Origin: Muribaculaceae bacterium Isolate-110 (HZI)
GTDB lineage: Bacteria > Bacteroidota > Bacteroidia > Bacteroidales > Muribaculaceae
Direction of reading: 5' to 3'
Assembly (NCBI GenBank): GCA_003762875.1
Contig: RIBL01000016.1
Span: forward strand, 1-64,000
DNA length: 64,000 nucleotides
Under the pieces are notes generated by a model. That model saw only the letters and a program-made list of their open reading frames with translations, searched no databases and was not told where the DNA came from. Within the stretch, counting starts at the first letter, position 1, and each line of letters begins with the position of its first letter. Shown here piece by piece: positions 51,409 to 59,950 of this stretch. A program made the translations under genes and the position numbers.

Positions 51409-51436
51409 GTCTATTTTTTACGTTCGGGCTGTCGCA

Positions 51437-51491
51437 TGAAAACCGAGAATTGATATAGCTTGTCATCCAGGCTATCAATTCTCGGTTTTCA
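51437..51491. terminator. Bidirectional terminator between convergent operons
   Basis: TGAAAACCGAGAATTGAT (51437-51454) pairs perfectly with its complement at 51474-51491, reaching into the stop codon of the minus-strand gene. A- and T-rich flanks suit both directions. Confidence 0.85.
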
Positions 51492-52739
51492 ATTTATATT
51501 AAGTGTTATGCCGGCTTCGATATTGAAGTTGAGAGGGCGGGTAGTGTAGAATGTTTCATGGCGGGAGCCGTTGTCGAAATAATAGCTGATGCCGGGTTCG
51601 GCATAAATGCCGATGGAGCGGGTTATGGCATATTGGATTCCTGCGCCGATGGTCGCTGACCATTGCAGCTCGCGCGGACGAAAGCGTTCACTGTTGCTTT
51701 GTGTCACAATACTGTTGTTGATATAATCAGTGTCGAGACGTCCTGACACACATTTCTCCACGCTCGCTCCGGCCGAAAGATAGAGTGAAAGCCTGTTGCT
51801 CTGTAGCAGGGTATAATTAAGCCCGATCGGTATGCCGATGTAATGAAGCCGCTGATTGGTCTCGAAGCGGTAACTGTCGCTGCCCGAAGTAGTCGACGAG
51901 GTGAGATATGCATATGTCACACCGCTCTTCAGGGCAAGTCGTTCGGTGAGGCTGTAGCATATCGAGACGCCGGCTTTGACGGGTTGGTGATGTCGGGTTT
52001 CAGTATGAATCTCTTTCCCCATATTGTTGCGCATTAGTTCGCATAAAGGATCATCGGCCTGGGGAAGTTTGTCAGGGGCAGTCTCTACTGCCGAGTATCC
52101 GGCTATAAGTCCGCTATAGCCGTGTCTTGACGATGAGGCTCCGGGACGGTTGGATATGCCGGCAGAAGCAGTGAGACGTCCCGCCCGTTTGGTGGATGTG
52201 GTGACGGCGAGAAGCGTGTGGCTGGAGGATGTGTGTCGCTGATTGGGCTGATGAGGAGGAGTGGCCGGAGCGGATTGTTGCAGCGGATTGTTGTCGGCAG
52301 GTGTTGAGGTTGTGGTGGTGTCACATGTCATGGCTGGTGAAGGAAGATTGCAAACGTGTCCTTGTGAGCCTGTGGCATGTGGCGGCCGAGCCTTGGCTCG
52401 GGCCATTGGACGAGAGTCAGATGCAACAGGTAGGGACGGGTGTGATATGTCAGGGGTGGGGAGTACGGAATTGGATGATGAATAGGCCGGTGTCGGTATG
52501 CCGGTAGTGTTGGTAGAATCTGACAGCAATAACCATCCCGAGACGAAGATGATAAGGAGCATGGCGGCTGCGGCAGCTGCATAACGCCACGGCATGATGA
52601 AACGCCGACGCGGAGCGGATTCATGTGCTGCACCCCCGGTCATAGTCGACTCTATGCTGTCCCAGACCCCTTCGGGAGCCGGAGTCTCATAGTCGGCCAT
52701 GCGTATGCGCAATTCTGAAGTCCATTTGTCGTCTTTCAT
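51489..52739 (-). CDS. Envelope-spanning anti-sigma factor (Dma-like) with outer-membrane barrel
   Basis: 416 aa. A short cytoplasmic anti-sigma-like segment (YETPAPEGVWDSI, residues 17-29) is followed by an inner-membrane TM helix (about 53-72). A long disordered Ser/Thr/Pro/His-rich linker (75-225) would cross the periplasm. The C-terminal half is a PorT-like beta-barrel domain (AGVSICYSLTERLALKSGVT onward). This layout matches the dual membrane-spanning anti-sigma (Dma) family of Bacteroides thetaiotaomicron, which controls outer-membrane vesicle formation. Its start overlaps the sigma gene by 4 bp. Confidence 0.8.
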   Translation of the reverse strand: MKDDKWTSELRIRMADYETPAPEGVWDSIESTMTGGAAHESAPRRRFIMPWRYAAAAAAMLLIIFVSGWLLLSDSTNTTGIPTPAYSSSNSVLPTPDISHPSLPVASDSRPMARAKARPPHATGSQGHVCNLPSPAMTCDTTTTSTPADNNPLQQSAPATPPHQPNQRHTSSSHTLLAVTTSTKRAGRLTASAGISNRPGASSSRHGYSGLIAGYSAVETAPDKLPQADDPLCELMRNNMGKEIHTETRHHQPVKAGVSICYSLTERLALKSGVTYAYLTSSTTSGSDSYRFETNQRLHYIGIPIGLNYTLLQSNRLSLYLSAGASVEKCVSGRLDTDYINNSIVTQSNSERFRPRELQWSATIGAGIQYAITRSIGIYAEPGISYYFDNGSRHETFYTTRPLNFNIEAGITLNIN

Positions 52740-53314
52740 AGTCTTTTGCTTTGGAGATTATGCTCACTGATCATCTGCGCCAGCATCTTTTTTGCCCTGT
52801 GATACTGCGAGGCGGATGTCGATATACTTATGCCGAGAGTTTCAGCTATTTCTTTGTGGCCGAGGCCTTCGATGGCATAGAGGCTAAACACTGTGCGGTA
52901 ACCCGTAGGCATGTCGCGTATCATGCGGTGTATGGTATCGGTCGGGATGTCGTGCAGTGATATGTCTTCGTTGTCCTCATTGTCGTCAGCTATGTCAGGA
53001 AGCTCGTCGGCATATTGTATGAAATTGAGGTCACGGCTCTTTTGCAGATAGCGCAGAGACTCATTGACTGAGATTCGCGTCATCCATCTGCGCAGAGAGC
53101 CGTCACCCCTGTAATCAAAACTCGTAATGGAGGAGAATATCTTGATGAAGCTGTCGTGCAGTACATCCCTGAGACAAGAATCTGGCACATAACGCGAGCA
53201 TACGGCAGTCAGATAGCTTGCGTGGCGATTATATAGCTCACGCATGGCATGCATATCTTTCCGACCTACGAGTCTGACGAGTTGTTGCTCGCTGTATTCT
53301 CCGTTATGTGCCAT
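52736..53314 (-). CDS. ECF RNA polymerase sigma factor
   Basis: 192 aa from the ATG at 53314 (MAHNGEYSEQQLVRL); a longer frame into the upstream intergenic gap is rejected. Region 2 runs from about 25 to 90 (LRDVLHDSFIKIF; FDYRGDGSLRRWMTRI) and region 4 from about 130 to 185 (MPTGYRTVFSLYAIEGLGHK; an HTH with IAETLGIS). It pairs with the Dma-like anti-sigma gene just downstream and lies 29 bp after nigD, forming a single operon. Confidence 0.93.
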   Translation of the reverse strand: MAHNGEYSEQQLVRLVGRKDMHAMRELYNRHASYLTAVCSRYVPDSCLRDVLHDSFIKIFSSITSFDYRGDGSLRRWMTRISVNESLRYLQKSRDLNFIQYADELPDIADDNEDNEDISLHDIPTDTIHRMIRDMPTGYRTVFSLYAIEGLGHKEIAETLGISISTSASQYHRAKKMLAQMISEHNLQSKRL

Positions 53315-53343
53315 TAATTGGGATGACGGGCTGTGTGACTGCT

Positions 53344-54081
53344 TTATTCCACCGATGTGACTATTCTCTCGGCCGGGAATGAGATTTTGCCCGAAGACTT
53401 GTTGGTGCAATAGTCAAACTCTACTGACTTGGGGCCGGTGAATGAGGTCCATTTCAGATTGAGCTTCACCGTCTCGCCCTGAGTGTCGGGGAGTGCGTCG
53501 AGCGAGAATGCTATGAGTGCGTCTCTTGTCACGCCGGCCAGGTCGCCCTTGGCATCGTGACGCAGTTCTAACTCATAGGGATTGTCGGGGTTGGTGCCGG
53601 TGAGAAGATTGACGTGATGGGGGATTGCGGTGTTGCCCCAGATGGTACGGAAGCGGAGAGTGATATATCCGTCTTCGACGATGGTCACCCAGTCTCTCAC
53701 GATATCGACCGGGTCGTTGCCATAGGTGATGTTGTTGCCGTCGGGCAGAGAGGGTATCGTGGCCTTTGTGCGGATGCTGTCAATCCAGTTGACATACGCG
53801 GCCTTGGAGTAGTCGCCGGCGGGCTGGTCGGTGATGCTGATATTGGCCAGGGCTCTCACCTGCTTGCCGTCAAACAGTCCTGTCTTGAGATTGGTCGGGA
53901 GCAGGGTAGTCTTTTCGTCAAGCTGCAGATAGGGTGTTTTGTCAGGACTTGTCTTGACTGTCACGAGTGCGTTGGGATAAACTGTGCTCCAGTCGGCGTC
54001 ATTGTCATCGTTGTCACATGATGTGAATGCCATCGAGGCAAGGCAAAGGCCGATAGTGGCAGGGATGAATGTCTTTCTCAT
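53344..54081 (-). CDS. NigD-like lipoprotein
   Basis: 245 aa. A lipoprotein signal (LCLASMAFTSC, Cys near 22) is followed by an acidic DNDDNDADW stretch, then two beta-sandwich-like domains; the NigD hallmarks include ALVTVKTSPDKTPYLQLDE and DYCTNKSSG near the end. NigD1 of B. thetaiotaomicron is the effector through which Dma1 loss causes hypervesiculation. Here nigD, sigma and anti-sigma genes are contiguous on one strand, which strengthens the match. Confidence 0.85.
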   Translation of the reverse strand: MRKTFIPATIGLCLASMAFTSCDNDDNDADWSTVYPNALVTVKTSPDKTPYLQLDEKTTLLPTNLKTGLFDGKQVRALANISITDQPAGDYSKAAYVNWIDSIRTKATIPSLPDGNNITYGNDPVDIVRDWVTIVEDGYITLRFRTIWGNTAIPHHVNLLTGTNPDNPYELELRHDAKGDLAGVTRDALIAFSLDALPDTQGETVKLNLKWTSFTGPKSVEFDYCTNKSSGKISFPAERIVTSVE

Positions 54082-54204
54082 TTCAGATTATTTTTAGCTT
54101 AAATAAATAGTCGTTTTATCCCTTAAATCCAGAATAAGCCCAAATCTTGCATTTGGAATTGTTAAATACTATTAAAAATAGACGGCGGTCAGTTGGTCTT
54201 GAAG

Positions 54205-54244
54205 AATTAAGCCCCGGCACACTTTACAATGCGGGGGCTTAATT
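54205..54244 (-). terminator. Terminator downstream of the cysteine desulfidase-like gene
   Basis: AATTAAGCCCC (54205-54215) pairs with GGGGCTTAATT (54234-54244), 25 bp after the gene end on the minus strand, followed by A-rich/T-rich sequence. Confidence 0.7.
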
Positions 54245-54269
54245 GAATTTTAAATTCTTAATTTACAAT

Positions 54270-55550
54270 TTACTTGCTTGTCATAATCTGGAGCACAAGA
54301 CGGTCGGTCTCGTTCATGGCCTCGCGACCGATCTTTGTGAGATTGTGGATTGTGGCGTCGACATCATCGCTGACGATGCCTTCGGATGCGGTGACACACT
54401 TGCCGTTTATGGCGAGCATGGCAGACATCATGGCTGTCGAAACGCCTGACGAAATTTTCATGGCGCACGAAGGTTTGGCTCCGTCGCAAAGCATGCCGGT
54501 GAGGTTGGCCACCATGTTTTTGACGGCTGCGCATATCTCGTTGAATCCTCCTCCCATGAGATATACGAGTGCCGATGACGCGCCGGTCGATGCTACCACA
54601 CATCCGCAAAGTGCGGAGAGGCGGCCGAGACTCTGCTTGATGTATATGCTCGTGAGATGGCTAAGCACAAGGGCTCGGATGGTCTGCTCTTCGGTAGCTC
54701 CTGTATCCTGGGCAAAACTTACCACCGGCATGGTCGCTGTAATACCCTGATTGCCACTGCCCGAGTTGGACATCACGGCGATAGGCGCACCTCCCATACG
54801 GGCGTCGCATGCGGCTGAGGTGTAGGAAATCATATGTTCCACGGGAGTATCGCCATAATATTTCAGGCCATATTTGCGTATTGTCGCTCCGAGTGAGTGG
54901 CCATACTCACCCGCAAGAGCTGTCTGCGCGGCATGCATATTGAGGCGACGAGCCTCGAGTATGAATTCGAGTTCTTCTATAGGTGACTCGATGGCGTATT
55001 CATATACGGTTGCGAGGTTAAGCTCCTTATCATCATGGCTCGAATCGTTTCCACCTGACACCTGCTCGTCAAGCATGATTTCACCGTTGCGTTCGAGGCG
55101 TATGAATCGGGTATGTTCGCACGAAATTACTGCACGTGCCGAGTCGTCGCCGTCTGAGACGGTTATGTCAATGTGGAGTATGGAGGGGGCATCAGGCATA
55201 TGGCTGATGTTTATGCGTCCCTCGTTGATATATTGGCGGCCGCTCTCCACGGCTTCGGGACATACATCCTTCATTACCTCCAGCCCGTAAGCTGACTTGC
55301 CGATTAGCGCGCCGAGGGCTATGGCTATTGGCAGACCTATCATTCCGGTGCCGGGTATGCCGACTCCCATTGCGTTTTTGATGATATTGCCGCTCAGACA
55401 GGCTTCGATGTGCGAAGGCCTGCGTCCAAGGAGTTCTGTGGCTTTGGCCACAGCCAGCGACACGGCTACAGGTTCGGTACAACCCATGGCCGGCACCACC
55501 TCACGCTTGATGAGCTGTGAAATAGTTTCTCTTTCCGAATGACTTAACAT
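54270..55550 (-). CDS. L-cysteine desulfidase / UPF0597 family (CyuA-like)
   Basis: 426 aa. It has the family opening VPAMGCTEPVAVSLAVA (Cys near 23), then SYTSAACDARMGGAPIAV, LSALCGCVVASTGASS and MLCDGAKPSCAMKI; these conserved cysteines bind the [4Fe-4S] cluster in the related L-serine dehydratase alpha and cysteine desulfidase proteins. The E. coli homolog (YhaM/CyuA) degrades cysteine to pyruvate, ammonia and sulfide. Monocistronic by context. Confidence 0.9.
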   Translation of the reverse strand: MLSHSERETISQLIKREVVPAMGCTEPVAVSLAVAKATELLGRRPSHIEACLSGNIIKNAMGVGIPGTGMIGLPIAIALGALIGKSAYGLEVMKDVCPEAVESGRQYINEGRINISHMPDAPSILHIDITVSDGDDSARAVISCEHTRFIRLERNGEIMLDEQVSGGNDSSHDDKELNLATVYEYAIESPIEELEFILEARRLNMHAAQTALAGEYGHSLGATIRKYGLKYYGDTPVEHMISYTSAACDARMGGAPIAVMSNSGSGNQGITATMPVVSFAQDTGATEEQTIRALVLSHLTSIYIKQSLGRLSALCGCVVASTGASSALVYLMGGGFNEICAAVKNMVANLTGMLCDGAKPSCAMKISSGVSTAMMSAMLAINGKCVTASEGIVSDDVDATIHNLTKIGREAMNETDRLVLQIMTSK

Positions 55551-55678
55551 TGTAGATGTGATTGGTTATGATTGAAGGTAATATTGATGTCGCAAAGGTA
55601 AGGTATAAAAACTAAAGGTTAATAAAGCTAAAAGTTAATAAAGGTTAACATGAACGGGCCTGCTTGTGAGATGTATTT

Positions 55679-55731
55679 CATAAAAGCGGAGGATACAAAC
55701 CAGACTTGTGTTTGTATCCTCCGCTTTTATG
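55679..55731 (-). terminator. Perfect 22-bp-arm terminator after the fructokinase gene
   Basis: The arms 55679-55700 and 55710-55731 are perfect complements with a 9-base loop, 13 bp after the kinase stop on the minus strand. A/T-rich ends suit termination in both directions. Confidence 0.85.
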
Positions 55732-55744
55732 TAGTGTGTTTGGA

Positions 55745-56626
55745 TTATGATTCTGTCAGTGAGGTGGGCAGTGTGGGCATGGCACCCTGCTGAGTGCATA
55801 CGAAGGCCGAGGTCTCGACTGCTTTCTGATGGGCCTCGCTTACGGATTTACCCTTGAGTATGCTGGCGATGAATGCTGCGGTGAACGAATCACCGGCTCC
55901 TACAGTGTCGGCTACCTCTACCTTTGGAGTAGGTTGGAATGATACGTTGCCGGGAGTGAATACATAGCTTCCGTTGATACCACAGGTCAGTATAAGCATC
56001 TTGAGGTTGTATTTGCCAAGGAGTATCCAGCACTTGTCCTGAAGGTCGATGCCTGGATAGCCAAACATGCGGCTTACTGTCACAAGTTCCTCGTCATTGA
56101 TTTTAAGGATATTGCAGCGCGACATGGAATTGCATAGAATATCCTTGTTGTAGAAACCCTGACGCAGATTCACGTCAAAGACTATTAGAGGATTGTTTTG
56201 CTCGGGGATGGCGTCGAGAAAGCGGTTGATGGTGTTGCGTGACACTACATTACGCTGTGCAAGTGATCCGAAGCATACAGCCTTGGTGCGTTCGGCAAAC
56301 GATTCGATTTTGGTGGTATAGGGGATATTGTCCCAGGCCACGTTTTCCTTGATGTCATACTGAGGGATACCTGCCTGGTCGATTTCGACCTGTACGGTAC
56401 CGGTGGGATAGGGCACAGTCTCAATGCTGTGTTTTACACCCTTGCTGTTGAAGTTTTCAAGCAGTTCAGCTCCGAGTGGGTCGTCACCGATAGCACTGAT
56501 GGCGCAGCTATCGAGGCCAAACTGTGACACATGATAGGCGAAGTTGGCTGGTGCGCCACCTATTTTTTTACCTTCAGGAAGTACATCCCACAGGGCTTCG
56601 CCCATGCCGATAACGATATCATTCAT
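55745..56626 (-). CDS. PfkB-family carbohydrate kinase, probable fructokinase
   Basis: 293 aa. The ribokinase-family entry motif GEALWDVLPEGKKIGGAPANFA is at the start and the catalytic-Asp motif DTVGAGDSFTAAF is near residue 237. It phosphorylates a sugar entering the cell; the GH32 and MFS neighbours make fructose the likely substrate. The order kinase-MFS-GH32-hybrid sensor mirrors the B. thetaiotaomicron levan locus. 13 bp after the MFS gene. Confidence 0.9.
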   Translation of the reverse strand: MNDIVIGMGEALWDVLPEGKKIGGAPANFAYHVSQFGLDSCAISAIGDDPLGAELLENFNSKGVKHSIETVPYPTGTVQVEIDQAGIPQYDIKENVAWDNIPYTTKIESFAERTKAVCFGSLAQRNVVSRNTINRFLDAIPEQNNPLIVFDVNLRQGFYNKDILCNSMSRCNILKINDEELVTVSRMFGYPGIDLQDKCWILLGKYNLKMLILTCGINGSYVFTPGNVSFQPTPKVEVADTVGAGDSFTAAFIASILKGKSVSEAHQKAVETSAFVCTQQGAMPTLPTSLTES

Positions 56627-56639
56627 GATATTTTAAGGA

Positions 56640-57821
56640 TTATTTTATGGTTTTGATTTTCATTGTATAGTACATGAGATATATGACTCCGACGGTCATC
56701 ACGGCCACGGCACCGGCCTGGCCGATGGCATCGGCGGCAAAGCCCATTGCGAGGGGGAAGACCGTACCACCGAAGAGACCCATGATCATCAGGCCCGACA
56801 CCTCGTTTTTCTCTGACGGTGATGACATGAGTGCCTGGGAGAATATCACCGAGAACACGTTGGAGTTGCCGAAGCCGATCAGTCCGATGCCGATGTAAAG
56901 AGCAGTAAGTGAGTGGCATACAAAGAGCATACCCATGGCCACGAGCATCATCAATACGCTAAGGCCGAAGAAAAGGCGTGGTGAGATGGAGCGGAGGATG
57001 AATGCACCGAGAAAACATCCGGCGGTGCGGAATATGAAGTAGATGCTTGTGGCGAAGCCGGCTTCCTCAAGGGGGAGGCCGAGGCGTTCCATAATAATTT
57101 TGGGAGCGGTCGTGTTGGTGCCGACATCGATGCCTACGTGACACATGATGCCGAGGAAGCAGAGCAGGATGAAGGGGCGGCCCAGCAGACGGAGACACTG
57201 GCCTACGCCCGAGGCTTTGTCGGGACGCTCCTCCTCGATGGGAGTGGCGGCAAGCAGTGAGATGGAGAGTACGCTGATGATAGCATAGGTGGCGAAGAGC
57301 ACACGCCAGCCCAGCCCGAAGGTCGGGAGATAGGTAGTGGCACCCCATGCTGCGAGTATCGGGGCGAGGAACGATGCAATGGCCTTGACAAACTGTCCGA
57401 AGGTGAGTGTTGAGGCGAGCTTGTCGCCGCTAATAAGGTTTGTCACGAGCGGATTCAGCGACGTCTGCATAATGGCGTTGCCGATACCGAGCAGCGAGAA
57501 TGCGGCGAGCATTGTAAGATAGCTATCTCCAGCTACCGGGATGATGAGTGATACGGCTGTGACCACAAGGCTGATAAGCACGGTCTTTTTACGACCTATG
57601 CGGTTCATGAGCATGCCGGTGGGCACGGAGAATATCAAAAACCAGAAGAATACGAGCGAGGGAAAGAGGTTGGCCTGCGAGTCGGTGAGTCCGAGGTCTT
57701 TCTGTACGTAGTTGGATGCGGTGCCGACGAGGTCGACAAATCCCATGGCGAAGAAACATAGCATCACGGGGACAATCTGCATCACAAGGCCTTTGCGGCC
57801 ATATGTCAATGTCTGTTCCAT
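56640..57821 (-). CDS. MFS sugar transporter, probable fructose importer
   Basis: 393 aa, 12 predicted TM helices. It opens with VMLCFFAMGFVDLVGTASNYV and has the MFS loop motif after TM2 (GMLMNRIGRKKTVL) and a second copy (SPRLFFGLSVLMM) in the C-terminal half. Placement between fructokinase and GH32 suggests import of fructose across the inner membrane. Same transcript as the kinase (13-bp gap). Confidence 0.9.
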   Translation of the reverse strand: MEQTLTYGRKGLVMQIVPVMLCFFAMGFVDLVGTASNYVQKDLGLTDSQANLFPSLVFFWFLIFSVPTGMLMNRIGRKKTVLISLVVTAVSLIIPVAGDSYLTMLAAFSLLGIGNAIMQTSLNPLVTNLISGDKLASTLTFGQFVKAIASFLAPILAAWGATTYLPTFGLGWRVLFATYAIISVLSISLLAATPIEEERPDKASGVGQCLRLLGRPFILLCFLGIMCHVGIDVGTNTTAPKIIMERLGLPLEEAGFATSIYFIFRTAGCFLGAFILRSISPRLFFGLSVLMMLVAMGMLFVCHSLTALYIGIGLIGFGNSNVFSVIFSQALMSSPSEKNEVSGLMIMGLFGGTVFPLAMGFAADAIGQAGAVAVMTVGVIYLMYYTMKIKTIK

Positions 57822-57911
57822 AGAATTAAGCTGCGCTTAAAGGTTGTGAGTTTATACAATTATGAGAGAGGGCCATAGCCGGAGGTCTCATTATTGAGAA
57901 TTAATCAGAAT

Positions 57912-59758
57912 TTAAATACCGATTGAATAGATTTTCAGATTTTTGATTTTTGCATTGCCTCCGTCTGATTTTAGCGAAAGAGTGGAGTAGGGGACAGTGG
58001 GAAAAACGAGGTTGGTCATGACTCCGCGACCACCGTTGGCGAAAACTTCAATGCTTGAACGGTCAATAAACAGGCGCAGTTCCATATGGCCGTTTCTGCC
58101 GAATACAGGGGTTGTGGTCACGGCTGGGAAATCCTGACTGAAGTCGGTGATTCCGCTCTCGCGACGGTCGAATGACAGGGTGTTGGCTGCCACGTCATAA
58201 GTCAGGGTGACGTGTTCGCCCTCCTTGTTGCCAAGAGTCATGGTCACGTTTTTGCTTTTGGGTGCCTCAATGTCGAGAAGTATCTCACACACGCCGTCAT
58301 TTGCCGATGGGAGTGCATAGGAGCGGGGCTTCTTGCCGATTCCGGCTCGGCCGACATTCTGTGTAAGTTTGCCTCGCAGAGCTTCGGTCTCGGGTGATGG
58401 AACCGATGCGGCATACACCTGGCCATCATCGGCAGTGAAGAGTTCTATTTCACGGGGTAGAGTGTTGGCACTTCTGAACTGGCGTGTTGGCACTTCGGCC
58501 GCATACTGCCAGTTGCTCATCCAGCCGATTACTGTGCGGCGCGAGTCAGGGGCATCGCTGAAGCTGACGGTGGCATAGTTGTCTTTGCCATAGTCGAGCC
58601 ATTTGGTGGGCACATTGCCCTCGGCATCGGTGTCAGGCGTAAATGTCTTGCCGTCAAAGTCACCTGTGAAGTATTGTGTCGCACTTCCCCCGAAAGGACC
58701 GCCGGGGTTGATGTTACATAGCAATACCCACTTTTTACGGTCTGAGCCGTCGACAGGCAGCTCGAAGAGGTCGGGACATTCCCACACACCGTCCTGTGCG
58801 CCGAGACCGCGGCCGAAACGGCTCTGTAGGGTCCATTCCTTCATGTCGGGCGAAGTGTAGATGAGCATCTCATGGTCGAGTGCATGGGCGAGTGTGAGCA
58901 CCCAAATGTTTCGTTCGGCATCCCAGAACATGTTAGGGTCGCGGGCCTCGCTTTCGAGGGTGAGTACGGGATTGCCAGGATATTTTGTGAAAGTCTCGCC
59001 GTTGTCGTGGCTCCAGGCCAGACTTTGCACCTGACTTGTGGCCGCCGATGTATACATGGCTATGACGGCGTCTTTGCCGAATCCCGCGCTCCCGGAGGTG
59101 TCAACGGCCGAACTGCCGCTGAATATCATGCCGAGCCCGTCGGGGGCGAGTACGGCGTCGGGACGATGCTCCCAGTTGATGAGGTCGCGGCTAACGGAGT
59201 GTCCCCAGGAGAGATTTTGCCACTTGGAGCCATAGGGATTCCACTGATAACAGAGGTGCCACTCGCCGTCTTTATAAAACATGCCGTTTGGATCGTTCAT
59301 CCATCCGTAGAGCGGAGTATGGTGATAGACAGGTCGGTATTTCTCGCGGTTTGTGGTGTCAATTGTATCGGTAGTGTGATATTGCTCCAGCAGGCATCCT
59401 CCTTGGCCTCGCGCACCGATGCGCGGTTTTGAGAGGTGACGATATTGAGCACAATGTCGTGGCCTTTGTAGGGCGAGAGGTCAAAGGGCACGGAGTAGTC
59501 GGTCTTGGCTTTGGCAAGTCGTACGTTAATGGTACGGTCGAGGCGTCCGTCAACGAGAACGTTGATGATGGCATCATCATTGGATTCCTGAACGGGCAGC
59601 ATTAGGTAGCGTCCGTCTCCTTCCACTCTCACAAGTGTATTATTGGTGCCGAGATGTTCAATCTTGATGCCTCCGTCGGTCGCGGCAGCGGTTATCGATG
59701 CGCTCATAGCCAATGGTAGTGCCAGTGTGGCCATTGTCTTGGGGATTGATATTTTCAT
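57912..59758 (-). pseudogene. GH32 fructan hydrolase split by an apparent frameshift
   Basis: An upstream frame (59297-59758) holds a signal peptide and N-terminal beta domain to EDACWSNITL, then goes out of frame and stops. The true continuation, NREKYRPVYHHTPLYGW, is read in the frame that contains the 462-aa downstream part (57912-59300), which starts at the ATG of MNDPNG. The shift lies near 59368-59375. The downstream part holds all GH32 residues: nucleophile Asp in MNDPNG, ARDP, and the acid Glu in WECPDLF. Intact, it would be about 615 aa, an exported inulinase/levanase. A sequencing error is possible. Confidence 0.8.
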
Positions 59759-59798
59759 TGTCAGATGGTATTAATTATCGGTAATTTTTTTGACATTG

Positions 59799-59922
59799 CA
59801 AATCTACGATATATAATGATGCGGTGGCTATAAAAAACGGTGCAAACACTATGACAAATGTCGCAATGCGCGATTTTTTATATCAAATACACTGTTATTC
59901 ATAATATTAATTATTATCTTTG
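59799..59922. promoter_or_regulatory. Divergent promoters of the GH32 gene and the hybrid sensor
   Basis: On the minus strand TAGATTTG (59806-59799) is the -7 box for GH32, 41 bp before its start codon. On the plus strand TATCTTTG (59915-59922) is the -7 box for the hybrid sensor, 29 bp before its ATG at 59951. Confidence 0.65.
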
Positions 59923-59950
59923 TGAAGCCAAAGTAAAAACTGATAGCCAA

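Noticed and set aside
54274-54750. 158-aa plus-strand frame and other long frames opposite the cysteine desulfidase-like gene
   Set aside because: They are antisense shadows of a conserved enzyme, caused by codon bias in GC-richer DNA.
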